A DNA stretch of 64,000 nt from the NCBI GenBank assembly GCA_034769895.1, contig CM068373.1:441434731-441498730 (forward strand). Direction: 5' to 3'. The stretch comes from Magicicada septendecula (lineage: Eukaryota; Arthropoda; Insecta; Hemiptera; Cicadidae). This document shows positions 1 to 11,634 of the stretch, in pieces (position 1 is the stretch's first letter; the number at the start of each line of letters is the position of its first letter). The translations under genes were made by a program, and so were the position numbers. Below the pieces are notes generated by a model. That model saw only the letters and a list, made by a program, of their open reading frames with translations. It was not told the DNA's origin and did no database searches.

Positions 1-50
1 CAGCCTAAACCGGCTTTCACCTTTAGAAGGCTTCATCAGAGGCTGCCGTA
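1..50 (-). ncRNA. Candidate hammerhead ribozyme of the Penelope-like element (edge)
   Basis: On the minus strand CTGATGA (39-33) is followed by a CCTT/AAGG stem, then GAAA (18-15), then AGCC (15-12) pairing with GGCT (5-2). This is the order CUGANGA - stem II - GAAA - stem III of a hammerhead. Such ribozymes are established in the terminal repeats of Penelope-like elements. The base after stem III (position 1) reads G, where an active hammerhead needs A, C or U, and stem I runs off the window, so activity cannot be judged. Confidence 0.45.
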
Positions 51-1047
51 GGTAGCGCTGTCCATCTTGTTGTTGGCAACGGGATAGTTTTTCGAAAGAT
101 CGATGCTGTGTGTGTGTGTGTGTGTGTGGTGAGATGTGTTCGAATAATGCGTGCGATTTGAATTGTGTCTGTTCGTTTAGGATGTCGTTTTTATTTGTTT
201 TTGTGTGTTTGTATATTTCTAATTGTTCTAGAGTGTCTAGTTTTCGGCCTTTTGTGTGTACGTGTAGAATGTTCATGTTATTGTCGATGTTTTTATATGT
301 GTGGTTTGCTTCAATGAGGTGGTTTGCAAAGGTGGATTCTGTAGTGGTGTGGAGTGCCTTTGCGTGTTCAATGTATCTCTGTTTGAAGCTACGTCCTGTC
401 TGGCCTATGTAGAATTTATTGCAATTTGAGCAATTTAGCTTGTATACACCGGGTAGATGGAATTTGTTTTGTGTTTTGTGCGTGCGTTTTGATAGTGTGA
501 TTCTGTATCCTGCTTTTTTGAATTTGTGGGCAATTTTTTCAGTTTGTTTGTTGATGTATGTTAGTGTTATGAATTTGTTGTTTTCTGTCTTTGTCTGTTG
601 TTTGTTTTGTGTTTTGTGTAGGAGTTTACTGACTATTGTTCTGTCATATCCGTTAGATTCTGCTAGATATTTTATCGTGTTTAGTTCGTCTTTGTAGTCT
701 TTTTCATCTAAGGGGGGCTTGTTAAGTCTATGTATCATGGTTCTAAAAGCAGCTAGTTTGTGTTGTATTGGGTGATTGGAGGTGTTGTGTATTAGTGTGT
801 CAGTTGTAGTTGGTTTTCTGTATATACTGAATTTGTGCCTGTGTTCTAGTTTTGTGATGGAGAGGTCTAAGAAGTTTATGGTATTGGTGTGTTCGTATTC
901 AGCAGTGAAGGTTATGTTTCTATGTATTTTGTTTATGTGCATAAGTAACTGTTCACATTGTCTTTTCTTCCCCCTGTATAGTATTAGAATGTCATCAACG
1001 TATCTGTGCCAATATAGTATTTTATGTGAGTATTTTATGTATAGTAA
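1..1047 (-). CDS. Penelope-like element RT / GIY-YIG endonuclease, partial
   Basis: An open minus-strand frame runs without a stop from about 1047 through the window start. It holds the C-terminal part of a Penelope-like reverse transcriptase: the palm motif YVDD is encoded at 1002-991, preceded by KYSHKILYWHR. A GIY-YIG endonuclease follows, with GVY at 450-442 and YIGQTGRSF starting at 411. The CNCNK-like cysteine cluster between these two motifs is typical of Penelope nucleases. RT plus GIY-YIG is the defining architecture of the family, which copies RNA by target-primed reverse transcription. The N-terminal fingers are missing, so this is a 5'-truncated copy. The truncation point carries a short fold-back of its own sequence. 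The stop codon lies outside the window. Confidence 0.9.
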
Positions 1048-1071
1048 TAAAGACAATGTGAACAGTTACTT
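943..1071. repeat. 22-bp fold-back at the 5' truncation of the Penelope-like element
   Basis: Positions 943-964 and 1050-1071 are exact inverted copies (22 bp) separated by 85 bp of RT-coding sequence. The outer copy lies just beyond the truncated 5' end of the element. This looks like a snap-back made during incomplete reverse transcription or end joining. Confidence 0.8.
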
Positions 1072-1199
1072 ACGATGAAGAGTAATGTCGATGTTAGATG
1101 TTTAGGAGAAAACATATTATGTTAGGTTAAGAATATTTCTGTTAAACAATTTGTGTGTACATTTAGAAGTTAAGAAAGCCAGTACTTCGAAAAAGGCAA

Positions 1200-2330
1200 A
1201 CCAGTATGGCTAAAAGGAAAACAAATCAGTTCAGGATCAGGAAAATGAAAGGCCATTTGGTAATGTTTTATGGATTTTTCAGAATCTGGTGACACTGTGG
1301 TGGTGACCCTGTGCTGGCCAGCGCGTCAGGGCAGGGCCGTCCAGTGCCTGTCTGGCTTTGCGGTGTTGGGATTCTAAAGCAGAAGTCCAATAAAGTCATG
1401 CAGGTGCGGCCACAATCACTGGATGAGGGGGGTAAGTTACCCATGATTTTAATAAGAAAATAAGGAGGGTCATGGTGCCATATCCAAGCTGATCCTTTTA
1501 GGTTTTGTCAATGAGAGTTTTTATGCTTTGGCATAAAACCTCTCATTGAGGGGGTATTGTGACAGTACAAAATGGGTATAATTATTTTATGTTGTGAAAT
1601 AATACGATCTAGGTGAATCTGAACAAATTATGACTTTCGAAATGGGAATAGTATGAATCAGCCAGAGTGACGTAGGAGCCGTAATCTTTGAGCTATAAAC
1701 CGAGCCATATATGGGCACAAATTTTTATATTAAGCCTGACGTCACAACAATATAATGACGTGAACGAGTGTTTTATACTACAGAGATGCAATAGAAACTT
1801 CTCCAAGATTCTAGACGTCTCAAGATGACGTCGACAGCAAGGAGGGGTACCACGTGACCAGCCTTTTATAGAGTACATTCTTTCAGTCTATGAACCGCAG
1901 CCAAATGCCTTGGACTTGTGTTAACCCAAGTCCGCGGACAAAATCAATTTAGGCCTTTAAACAAGTGAAAATGCATATAAAACAGTGCTTAATAAGTTTC
2001 TCCGAGTATACGAGTTAATCACCGAAATTAACCAACGGTTTTAACAGTTCAGTGAGTGTTGCAACAGAAGTGAACTACAAGAGATGATGACTCCACATGT
2101 GGATTAATGTATCCAGATAAGTACTTAAATCGACCAGACAGCAATCAACTAATATATATCCAGCATTAAAACATTAAATTCAGATCGTAATGAGAGCTCA
2201 AATCTAAAGGGGGGTTTTCAAAGAATGCGTGCAAGTGTGAAAGCGAAGTGCTGGTTTGTCTTGATAGGTTAAGTAAAATAATGTTATGCAAAAAGTGATT
2301 ATACATATGTTCAATGTTGGGTGATTTGTG

Positions 2331-2331
<1 letters not shown>
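1200..2331 (+). mobile_element. 3' end of an LTR retrotransposon and start of its 3' LTR
   Basis: A 38-nt hairpin (1510-1547), a purine tract GAGGGGG (1548-1554) and a TG dinucleotide opening TGTGACAGTAC (1558) follow in order, as at the 3' end of an LTR element. The minus-strand element at 37996-37949 has the same order and related sequence (GAGGGGG then TGTAACAGTAC). Upstream sequence at 1290-1350 resembles 58460-58540. No pol is left. The LTR's right end was not identified; a possible promoter TATA lies near 1865. The end given is approximate. Confidence 0.5.
1510..1547 (+). promoter_or_regulatory. Hairpin abutting the polypurine tract
   Basis: AATGAGAG (1510-1517) pairs with CTCTCATT (1540-1547); after one mismatch TTTTATGC pairs with GCATAAAA around a 4-nt loop. 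The purine tract starts at the next base. A hairpin of the same length and position, with compensated changes, is present in the minus-strand element at 37959-37996. Confidence 0.7.

Positions 2332-2400
<69 letters not shown>
2332..2400. repeat. (GT)n microsatellite
   Basis: About 69 bp of uninterrupted GT dinucleotide repeat. Poly-Thr-His frames read across it are artefacts. Confidence 0.97.
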
Positions 2401-2402
<2 letters not shown>

Positions 2403-2816
2403 GGGCAACGACCGTTTGAAATTTAAAACGAAATGAAAATAAAAACTGATTTCTATATCACAAAGACCACGTGTTGAATGTAATTATTTGTGCTGAAACA
2501 TCTGTTTGCAACATCCAATTCTCGCCTAACGATTTCTAGAGTCTTCTGAGTCCAGGGAATAAAGCGTTTAAATCATACAGATATTGTTTAATGAAAGGTG
2601 TGGAATAGTTGCACATTAGCTACAAATATGCTGGCGGCTCTATGACGTACTGTTAAATTATAAGGTAGGTGAGAAGAGATCTCCAAGGTAGGTGATATTT
2701 TGGGTGGGTATATTTGAAAAAGTTATATACAATTACAATCAGAACTAATCTGGGCAGGGATGGTGTTTTGTTATCAGGGTGATACATGTTGATAACCTAA
2801 GGCTTTGAAATCTCAT
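2401..2816. other. Non-coding stretch, nothing recognised
   Basis: No ORF of note, no clear repeat or RNA gene seen. AT-rich unique-looking sequence. Confidence 0.5.
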
Positions 2817-3239
2817 CTACGTCATCAAATATCTAGGTCTTACTGCAGGGTACCTTGGCAGCAGATTTTGATGCCTGAACTTTAACTCAGGTGGTGATGA
2901 TGTTACGATTATGAGCAAAAGTAATATAGATATGTAAGTAACTTTTTGCATTTTCTTGCAAGCCAATCGGAGGTTGATTGTCAAATAGTCCTCGTAATAT
3001 TCATTCCTAACTAAATTCATTTTCTTGATTCCACAAGAACAATATCTTTTATTTTGAGCTTCTGGGGCATCACATGAAATATTTCCGCTTCCTACCAATG
3101 AATCTTGATTTTCAAAATTTCCTGAAAGCTTACCATAACCAGTGACACCAGTGGCTGCAGCATGTAATCCAGTTACACCCGAAAATGAATCATCATGTTT
3201 TTCATACCAGCCTGAAATTTTACCTAATGGTTTCCCATT
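2817..3239 (-). CDS. Unrecognised open frame, possible degraded element ORF
   Basis: A 140-codon frame is open from a TGA at 3242-3240 to a stop at 2817. It has no early ATG (a TTG at 3098 is the first alternative start). The first half is Gly/Thr-rich (SGVTGLHAAATGVTGYG); a CSCG motif and a hydrophobic run (YISILLLLIIV) follow. It directly neighbours hAT remains. I do not recognise the family; it could be an exon, a transposon fragment or chance. Confidence 0.2.
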   Translation of the reverse strand, partial: NGKPLGKISGWYEKHDDSFSGVTGLHAAATGVTGYGKLSGNFENQDSLVGSGNISCDAPEAQNKRYCSCGIKKMNLVRNEYYEDYLTINLRLACKKMQKVTYISILLLLIIVTSSPPELKFRHQNLLPRYPAVRPRYLMT

Positions 3240-3390
3240 TCATCAGCATCTTAGAGGAGGAGTATTAAGTTTTCAACAAAATATCTGGGGCTACATGTAT
3301 CTGGGATAGATACGGTAAGCTGTGTTTACTGTACATAATAAATCTTCAGTTATGTCCAGATAAAAAAAAACATTTGCAACCAAAGTAGAC

Positions 3391-3640
3391 ACGGTTTGTA
3401 GTGGGAAAGGATTCAAAAACTGGATTGAAAGGTTTAAAAGCCATGAAAAAAGTACTACTCATACCCAAGCTGTATTTAGCCATGCTCAACAGAAAGCCAC
3501 TAATGAAAACAGTTGTCAGAAATTAAAAATGAGGATCAAAAGGTAGCTTTAGAGTTATTAATGATTTTTATTAGTACTCTTAGATATCTTGTCAGACAGT
3601 GACTCGCTGTTAGAGGTCACAATCTGATTTTGGATCAGGT
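3391..3640 (+). pseudogene. hAT-type (TTF/ZMYM-like) transposase fragment
   Basis: The frame from 3391 encodes GFKNWIERFKSHEKSTTHTQ, matching the zinc-finger-to-helix region of hAT transposases of the TTF/ZMYM type. It stops at a TAG near 3543. Further on LRYLVRQ-stop-LAVRGHN is readable (3578-3625), which in intact relatives is the conserved RQG-L-RGH motif. The fragment is broken and has no start or catalytic region. Confidence 0.6.
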
Positions 3641-4392
3641 TAGTCATTTTAATTAACTGGGTAGAAGTATCTCATATGGAACCAGTGGCGAAGCCTCAGG
3701 GGAGACAAGGTAGACAGTGTCTCCCCAAATAATTTATTCATAAATTAATTAATTTTTATTTATGCATTAAATTGCATAAGTTACTCAGTTATCATTAATT
3801 GCATAAGAAACTAATGTAATAAGGTAAATATATTATGTGACATGACGCGAGTGAGAGCCATGGAACCAGGCTGTGCGATGCAATTGTACGGGGAGTATCA
3901 GGGTAGACGTTACTTGAAATGTCTTTTTAACAGAGCTGGGGGTGAGGTGGGCTTCGGTGGACGGGAATGAGAGAAGACCTGCACACGCAGCATAAAATGC
4001 GTCCTGTACATCACAGCAGAAGACACGTCTCCACTGCGCTAAATAGCACAAAATTCTCGCCTGGCCACCTGTGTTTGTTTATTGTGCTCGCCTAGTGAAT
4101 ACCCTATTTGTTTTTGTTGAGTTTACAAATTATTTTTAATTTTGTGTATAGTTGTATAGGCTAAGAAGTGTGTAATCATTTACACACTAATTATTTAATA
4201 ATACATAGTGTAAGGTAAAACTTTATGTTTTTGCTCATAAAAAACTTTGTGTTCCGAGTCATTAATGTAATAGTTGTATTTAGTTAAGTAATAGACACGT
4301 CATGGACAACAAAATCCAATAATAATACATATTTTTAAGTGTCGTCATTTAAATGCTTTAAGCATACTGTTTAATTGGTTTAAAGGAGCAAA

Positions 4393-4631
4393 ATGAATAC
4401 ACTTAATACCTGTTCTATGGAAGAAGTATTTGATATAAATTCTGAAAACTTTGATTCTTTAGAATTTTTGTTAAAATTTTTGTTAAAATACAAAATCAAT
4501 TCCTTACATTTAGAGCAAAAGGTATTGCTAACGTCAAAAATAGCTCGGGTGTCTTTAGATTTGTCACAGAAGGATGGAAAAGTTATCAGACAATTTCAGA
4601 AACTGGTAAATATAGTAAATGTAGTAAGTAT
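4393..4631 (+). pseudogene. hAT transposase N-terminus (first part, interrupted)
   Basis: ATG at 4393 opens MNTLNTCSMEEVFD. After a frame change near 4565 the frame reads EGWKSYQTISETGKYSKCSK, the lead-in to a TTF-type zinc finger. It ends at the solo-LTR junction at 4631. The tyrosine codon at 4629-4631 is repeated at 7610-7612 as part of the 4-bp target duplication, and the reading frame is the same on both sides of the insertion. Confidence 0.6.
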
Positions 4632-7608
4632 TGTAACGAAGTCTGTTTCTGTGTGTTTAAAATTTTAGTTAGTGTTATTCTGTAAGTCGTTCTATCTTCG
4701 TATAGTATATGTGTGGGTGTCGAGCGTTTTTTAACTCGCTCGTTGGGTTCGTGGTATAGTATGGGTGTGTGATTGATGTTATTAATAAGTTCAATAAATT
4801 CTGTCACTGTTATTTGCGTGTAGCAAGTCGAATTGTACCTTCTCTTACCATTTACGGGTAAACCGTATCTCTCGGCGTTTGGTTTGAATATTGCCGCCTC
4901 ACCACCTGATTGGCGCACGCCTTTCTTCAGTGTCGACTTCACTAACGTCTTGTTTTGAGGTTTTCACTTCAATAAATTTTTATTTATTATCTTAATTTAC
5001 TCGAATCAAACATACAGTGTTGCAGAATAATAATATTTATTAACACTTTGATAGTTTTCAGTTATTTAGTAGTAGATTAATTTTATTTTTAGCACCGGCT
5101 ATTACAGTTGCTCAGTTGGCATGCTCAGTTCCAATGTTTTTGTACACACCGTCTTGGCGGTTATCGTTGGTTTACAATTAAAATGTTTAACTCAGGGGTG
5201 TTAATAAGTCCTTTTGGCTACAGAAGTATTGGACTACGGCTAAAATACACAAATTTATAATAATTCTTAATACTAGGTACACAAAAAATTAATATTTTAA
5301 TACATTCGAGTAAGTAATCATCAATGAGATTTAGTAAAAATTTTGGTTAGGATTTGTCAATTAGAAATGTTTGTTAACTATTTATTATATCTCAATTTTA
5401 ATAATTATCAACTGATTAACGTTCAAATAGTGATATTACCAATACCTTCAGTTCTAAATCAGAATAGTGATCAGTGAAGTGAAAATTGTTGTTTATTATT
5501 TTTGATAGAAAAATTTTGGAATTTGTTTAATGGGATTATTGTTTATACTCATCAATTTTCGATGGAGCTTCTGCGATGCCGTGTTTTTCTTCCGGATGGA
5601 TCCAGTCGTCTTCTATTCTTCGGAATCTCATTAATCTCGTCCAGACGGTTTTTCCCGTAAACTTCGGCCTCGTACTCGTTCTGCGATCGTCCGCCTTCTT
5701 GAGTTGAAGTAGGTCCCTATGATCTTCCTTCGGGATTAGTCGTCATCTATTCTTCCAGACGTCTTCTTGATTTCCTCGGTTAATTATGGTTTGTGAAAAA
5801 ATTTAATAAATAATATATTATCCAGTATTCCCTGGGCTGCTATTACAATCTTCCTTTCCTTTGATTTTAGTTAAAATTCACTTATTTTGAATTAAATTTG
5901 GGGTGAGAGCTACATCAATCCGCCCTCGGCGTCGGTCAATAATGGACTAGCGAAAATTCAACGGTTTTTGGCAAAACATTTCGGTTGCTATGGTTACCTA
6001 ATAAATTATGCTAATTCTCATTGGTCATTAATTTATGTCACTGTTATGTTTTAACGTCTTATTTTAGTTTAATTTTACAAAATATCTTCAAATGAAGATT
6101 TCTATCTTATGTTACTAGCTAGGTTTATTACATGAATACCATTGTTCATAATTTTTGATAAGGGTCATTTTGATATCCCTCATGGTCACTTTTGAGTAGC
6201 TAATTACATTTTTGTTATTTTTCTTATTTATATTTTAGTCAAAATTGTCTGTTATTTATACATTTTGGTATTAGGAATACTCACTTAATTTGTTTAAACA
6301 TTTGGTATACTCTGCTTTGATATTGGACTATTATTTGTTCTCAAATTTACTAAATTCTTATTTAACAGTTAGGCCTAGAGCCTAGATTTTACTATACTAC
6401 TATCTAACATTTCTTAGTAGCTTCTTACCTTTACATTTGGTATTTTTAACACAATTTTTTAACAGAAACAAGTAATAAACATTGGTGTTCCTAACTCCAC
6501 CTCTTATTATAATAATAAACATTTTCTTTACAGGTTCAAGCCTGAAATAACTTCTAACTACCTTTCTGTTCCCTTCTACTGTCTGGTTCGATTAATAATT
6601 CATTACATTATATTGGTTCTTTTTAAACAATAATAACATCCTTATTATACTAACATTAAACTATACTTTACACAATATATACTATTCCTCCATTCCTTCA
6701 CTAGAAAAAAGTGTCTATCGTTCTTGTTTGTCCTTCATTCCAATGCCTTAATTTCTATCTTATCCTATAATCCTTATTACCTATGGCTTACTTTAATTAC
6801 ATTATAATGAGTTCCTCTTACTTACTAGTACAAAGTTTATCACTGGTCTTCCTGTTATTCTAACACAGTTTACTAATTAGAATACTTTTTGAAGTTCACC
6901 AACTACACTTTTTCCTTCATAGAAGGTTTTTGACTTTTACACTTTCACTTACTATGTGCAACATGCTATCACTACATGTCACCACTTTATATTAATATAC
7001 TCCTTCTTCCACTCACTTGATTATTTACTGGGTTGTTTATTGATGTTAGTATCATCATGGGGTTACTGATTATAATTGTTTATTTTATTTTCCCTTCACA
7101 AATGATCACTTTTGGTAATTAACTGTGGCCTTTATTTGCCTTAGGGTATGTTTACTAGTTTTGATTATATTCATCACTATTTATTAGGGTGTGTGTATTA
7201 TTAATTCCCTAACTTATATTTATAAACACATTCCTTCATCAATAAAATATACATAACATTATTATCTTTCATTAACATTATTAACCTAGGTAAATCTCAT
7301 CTACACTCTAATTATATTAGTTCATTTGTTAACATACAGAATAATGGTCATTATTCAGGATTTACAATGTTCATTCTTAATGTCTTGATTACATTTAGTT
7401 CTTAGCTTCTTCTTCATTGTTCCGTGGTTCCTTTTGTATTTATCTGATCTATTGTGTCAGGTCATTGTCAGTTTATCAGTCATTTGTCATTTGGGTTATT
7501 GGGTTATTAATCTCTGAGTTTATAAGTTTTTGCCTCTTATTCTTGTCTTCAGCTTCTTTAATTTATAGTTAATTATCGTGGATCTTTACTACCTTATGTC
7601 ATGTTACA
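4632..7608 (-). mobile_element. Solo LTR of 2,977 bp, minus orientation
   Basis: The segment is bounded by GTAT at 4628-4631 and 7609-7612 (target duplication). It starts TG and ends CA, with inverted ends TGTAAC/GTTACA. Its removal leaves the surrounding hAT frame uninterrupted. Read on the minus strand it begins TGTAACATGACATAA, close to the TGTAACATAACAAAA start of the 3.27-kb LTR at 41082. I infer a solo LTR from a related long-LTR Gypsy family. The minus strand is purine-rich, as in that LTR. No coding sequence is seen; short ORFs inside (such as 4586-4942 minus) look fortuitous. Confidence 0.75.
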
Positions 7609-8022
7609 GTATACATGGCTCTCTGGTTGTAAGGGAAACAAAATTCTGCACTGCTATTACTGTTTGATGTTTAATGGAGAGAAACCATGGAGCAAAGTTG
7701 AAGAAGGCACTATAAAAAATTTGCAAGTTAAAGCCGCTAAACATGCTGGTAGCAAAACTCGTATGAAAGATTCTGAGATGTTTCACATGCTAGGGCATAA
7801 CAGAATTGAAATTGTTTGTTCAAAAGACCTAGAATTCAAGTAGTACAGCACAATGAAAATGTGGGACGAAATCGAAGTATAGTAGGCCGTTTGGTAGATG
7901 TTGTTTGTTATTTAGGGAGACAAGAGTTAGCTTTTAGTAGTCTTAAGGAAAATGAGCAATCTCTCAGGAAGGGCAATTATTTAGAAACTTTAAATTTACT
8001 GGCAACAAAGAGTTTTTCATGA
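7609..8022 (+). pseudogene. hAT transposase N-terminus (second part)
   Basis: The frame continues with YTWLSGCKGNKILHCYYCLM, a TTF-type zinc finger (W..C..C..F), then GTIKNLQVKAAKHAGSKT. After a frame change near 7830 comes VGRNRSIVGRLVDVVCYLGR followed by QELAF, and later KGNYLETLNLLA. This is the conserved block that follows the finger in hAT transposases of the ZMYM/TTF type. The catalytic D-D-E region and dimerisation domain are absent. Confidence 0.75.
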
Positions 8023-8040
8023 AAGAACATATACAGAGTG

Positions 8041-8989
8041 ATTCAAAATTGCACGACAATCTCTCGGAAGCTGATTCTACATATAACTAAAAATAAGAAA
8101 AAATGAGACACGGCGTGGAGAACTCATTTACAAGAAAATATGAACTGTTTGTGTAATGCCTGCAGTAATCCGGATTTGTCACAATTACAAAATGCGAATA
8201 AAATTTATGTTTTTCTGGCAATATTTTCTACTTAAGATTCACAAACAAGACCAATAACAATACGATAGCTTTTTCTTGATATTTAGGCTAAATTATATAA
8301 TGAAATACATGTTTTTCAGACACTCACTTAGCTATTATCTGCTAGAGGTATCATTAATTCTATTTACCATAGTTTTACTAGTTCATTAAGAACATCACCA
8401 ATCTTAGTAAGAGGTTGCTTTTGGCTGGTATTTTTATGTCTACATTAATCATGACACATTCAGGCTTGTAAGCAACATTTTCACTTTTATAAATGCTGTT
8501 CTTTCAACTTTTGTGTGCTTATAGACTTCAGTATGACATGTCCTTCATTCAAGGTTGCCACTGATATCTCAAATATTGATATTTCTTATATTATTATTAT
8601 AACATAACTATATAATAATTTATATATAACATATTACATACCATTCTAATATAACAATAATAATATAAATATATATGATTACTATATAACATATAATGAC
8701 ATTACTATGTACTTTATCACAATTCTGGACTATTAGCCAGTGGTCTAGATTGTCTGTGTTTAACTCTATGTCAATGTGGAGAAACGTTTGTGTGATGCAT
8801 AAGGGTTGTATAGAATAAGTAGTAGAGATAGAATTTATTAGAATGAAATAGATTTTTTAATTAAGCTAATAATTTTCTCATAATCTACTGTGATTTAATA
8901 TAGTTTCAAAAATAATTAGTCTGTCTCCGTTAATCTTCGTAAAATAGGTTAATTACCTTTCATCACACTTCTTAAATATCAAAAATTCA
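8041..8989. other. AT-rich non-coding stretch
   Basis: Very AT-rich, including a TA-dense block at 8590-8700. No genes or clear repeats seen. Confidence 0.5.
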
Positions 8990-9031
8990 GGATTACTCGA
9001 GTTTCGACATTGTTATGTCATCATCAGATCC
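8990..9031 (-). ncRNA. Hammerhead ribozyme-like motif
   Basis: Read on the minus strand: GGAT (stem I) - CTGATGA (9027-9021) - T - GACAT/AACA/ATGTC (stem II) - GAAA (9005-9002) - ACTCGAGT (stem III, self-complementary) - A at the cleavage position - ATCC (8993-8990), which closes stem I with GGAT. All conserved core bases are present in order and all three stems can form. It is probably the terminal remnant of a Penelope-like element; no coding part was identified beside it. Confidence 0.7.
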
Positions 9032-11500
9032 TTAGAATAGGGTTGAAACTATATCTATCAATGTTCACACATCTTGTCAGACGATAATTATGACACACAC
9101 GAAGGGACAAAAACATTTAAACACTTAAAACATTCAAAATAAATAGGGAGCGAAACACACGATATGCGACCGAACGGGTAATCCCTATAATTATTTCTCT
9201 TTGTCACTTTCTCACTATTTCTTTCTTTACAAATATTATACATAGTATTACTATTGCTATATTTCTATAGAGTTTTGTTACATCTAACTCTAATTCTTGG
9301 GTTAGTGTACTTTTCTTTTTATTATATTACTTTACTGGGTTTTGGTTAAAACAGTTACATTAATTATTCAATTCATAATAATATTTATTTCTGGTATTGG
9401 ATAATCATTGGCTTTATTCCCAACATTATACTTGAGTATACCATTTCTCCCTTACATATTTTATATTATTGGTTTGTTGGTTTCACTTCATTTTCATTTT
9501 TCTTCTTCTTCTCCTTCATTTTCAATTGGCTTCATTTTAATTTGGTTCTCCCTTTCTCGTTTGGGTTTTATTTCATTTGATTGTATGGATTCATTCACTT
9601 CCTTCAATTGACTTGATTCTTATTTGGTTTCGGTTTTTTCCCTTCTTCTTTGTTTTCCTGTTTGTTTGGTCAATCACTTGGGTTAGGTCATGTCGTCGTT
9701 TGTCGTGTCACTGTCTTTATATTTTATTTATATTTAATATTTTATTTTATATGAAGTATATTTATATTTAGTATCATCTTTTTCATCCCTGGTATTGGGG
9801 TGGCTTATTTGTGTTGTAACAATATTTAAAAGTTCTTGTTGTCTTATTTAAACTTTCCAGTCTTTCTTATGTAACTTGTAATAGCCCTCTTTCATTTAAA
9901 TAAGTTTATAAGTGTACATAAATAATATAAGTTCACTTCCCTGTAACGTCAACTACAGATCCTTCAGACAATGGATGTACATTTGGTTAATGTAACTCTG
10001 TTCTACTTCAGAGTCGCTTTCGGCATGTAGATATTTCATGCGGCCACAGTTACATACAATTTTACACCATGAACTGATACTGTTACTGGTTAACTGGTGT
10101 GTTAGGCTTACACCTTTCCAGTTAGCTTGAAGTATCTATATACCCTAACATATCTTGCACTTTCACAGATAGCACACAATTATAACACCTATTGCAGTAA
10201 CTCTACAGGAATTTTCTAACTTGTGTTCATTTCAACTGGAAGACCAAATGTCATGTACTAGCACAGTATTTACTCATTATCGATTCCGAAGAGATACTGA
10301 TCTACACGTTCATAGTATTTTTCTTCAACTGAATTTCTCATGATCTTCAGTAAGCCTTTCTTATGATTTCTTAATGATAACAGATTTTCTTGCACAAGAA
10401 ACCTTAGAAACAGAACAACTCGTGTTCAAAAAACCTGAAACATTTTATAAACAATTTTATGGGCTATAAAACACTTCTACTTAAAAAATGCATACATTCA
10501 GTTACTAATTTTTAAAATAACTATTGTCATTATGTAGGTTTTTTATTATGAGTATACTGATATAAGTCCCATTTCAAAATTGCCCATGTCTTGATAGTTA
10601 TTCAAATTAACGTGTTTTTTAAGAATATCGCTAAAAACAATTATGTACCCTTGCACACACGGCTAAGTATCCTTATGCATCATTTCACTGCACTTAAAGT
10701 TATTTTACAAGTGTAAAATTAAGAATTGTCACCATGTTCCTTATCAACTAATTTACAATGTTCAAACCAGCTAGCTATACCTACTTATTCATGTGACATC
10801 TTTATTATCATTTGTTTTATTATCTCCTACATTTCATATGCAATTAGAATGTTCATTGCAATTTACACACACACACACACACACTATATATTGTCTTTGC
10901 AAGTCCATATTGAAATCATAGACAATACTACACCTGTGAAGTGTTTCCATCATCATTAGTTAGAAACACTATTTTAGTTTGAAAGAGGTTTTTAAATTTG
11001 TTGTTACTAACTATATCCAGTTTATCATTATAGTTTAGTAAATGATTTAAATTATACAAGACAAAGTAATTGTCTCCAAATTTGTTTTAATTATTGTAGC
11101 ACCAGGAAGTGCATTACAATATTTTCTTTGTCATGAAAAATGCCATACTTACAAATTCTTTAAAATAGAATTATGCATTGTAATTATTTTCATCACAACT
11201 TACAATGTCTTACTCCAGACGGTTTGTAATTCAAACAGATCTGTGACAAGTGCATAAAGTGTGAAACCGATATTTTCAAACAGGGAACCACAACTTGGCG
11301 CACATTTGCAACAAGTAAATTAGTTTTTATTTCGGAAATGGAACTTCATAGTAGGCCTACTTTGTTTTGGAGAGTGGATTAATTTTTTCTATAAAGATTT
11401 TCAGTACTGCAGATGTTCCTATTGTTTGTCTTGCACTGACTGTATACAGTATTCTTTATTGTCTCCCTGGACGAGTCATATATAGGCTACGATATTGATT
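9032..11500. other. Long non-coding stretch
   Basis: T-rich sequence (for example 9400-9800) with a short CA repeat near 10866-10884. No exon, RNA gene or bounded element could be supported. Confidence 0.5.
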
Positions 11501-11634
11501 TCTCATAAAATGTGGATACTTTTGTTTCTCCGTTTTTACGTCAAGAGAAAAAACTAGTAGGAATGTATGAAATTTTTTATAGGAGATATCTCTCAGTTAA
11601 ACCTGCAATTGATTGTAGGTTGGCAAAGAACACT

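Larger units (their letters stand above)
3683..8040 (+). mobile_element. hAT element, 3'-truncated, with a nested solo LTR
   Basis: The sequence CAGTGGCGAAGCCTCAGGGG at 3683 is a typical hAT terminal repeat. Transposase sequence follows at 4393-4631 and 7609-8022, interrupted by a solo LTR at 4632-7608. No matching right-hand terminal repeat was found after 8040, so the element seems truncated. Region 3683-4392 is the AT-rich 5' leader. Confidence 0.55.

Noticed and set aside
1432-1464. Possible mini-intron (GTAAGT...AG) shared by the two LTR elements upstream of the purine tract
   Set aside because: In the left copy the interval is 33 nt, too short for splicing, and the acceptor is not conserved.
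2166-2408. Poly-Thr-His open frame on the minus strand
   Set aside because: It is translation of the GT microsatellite.
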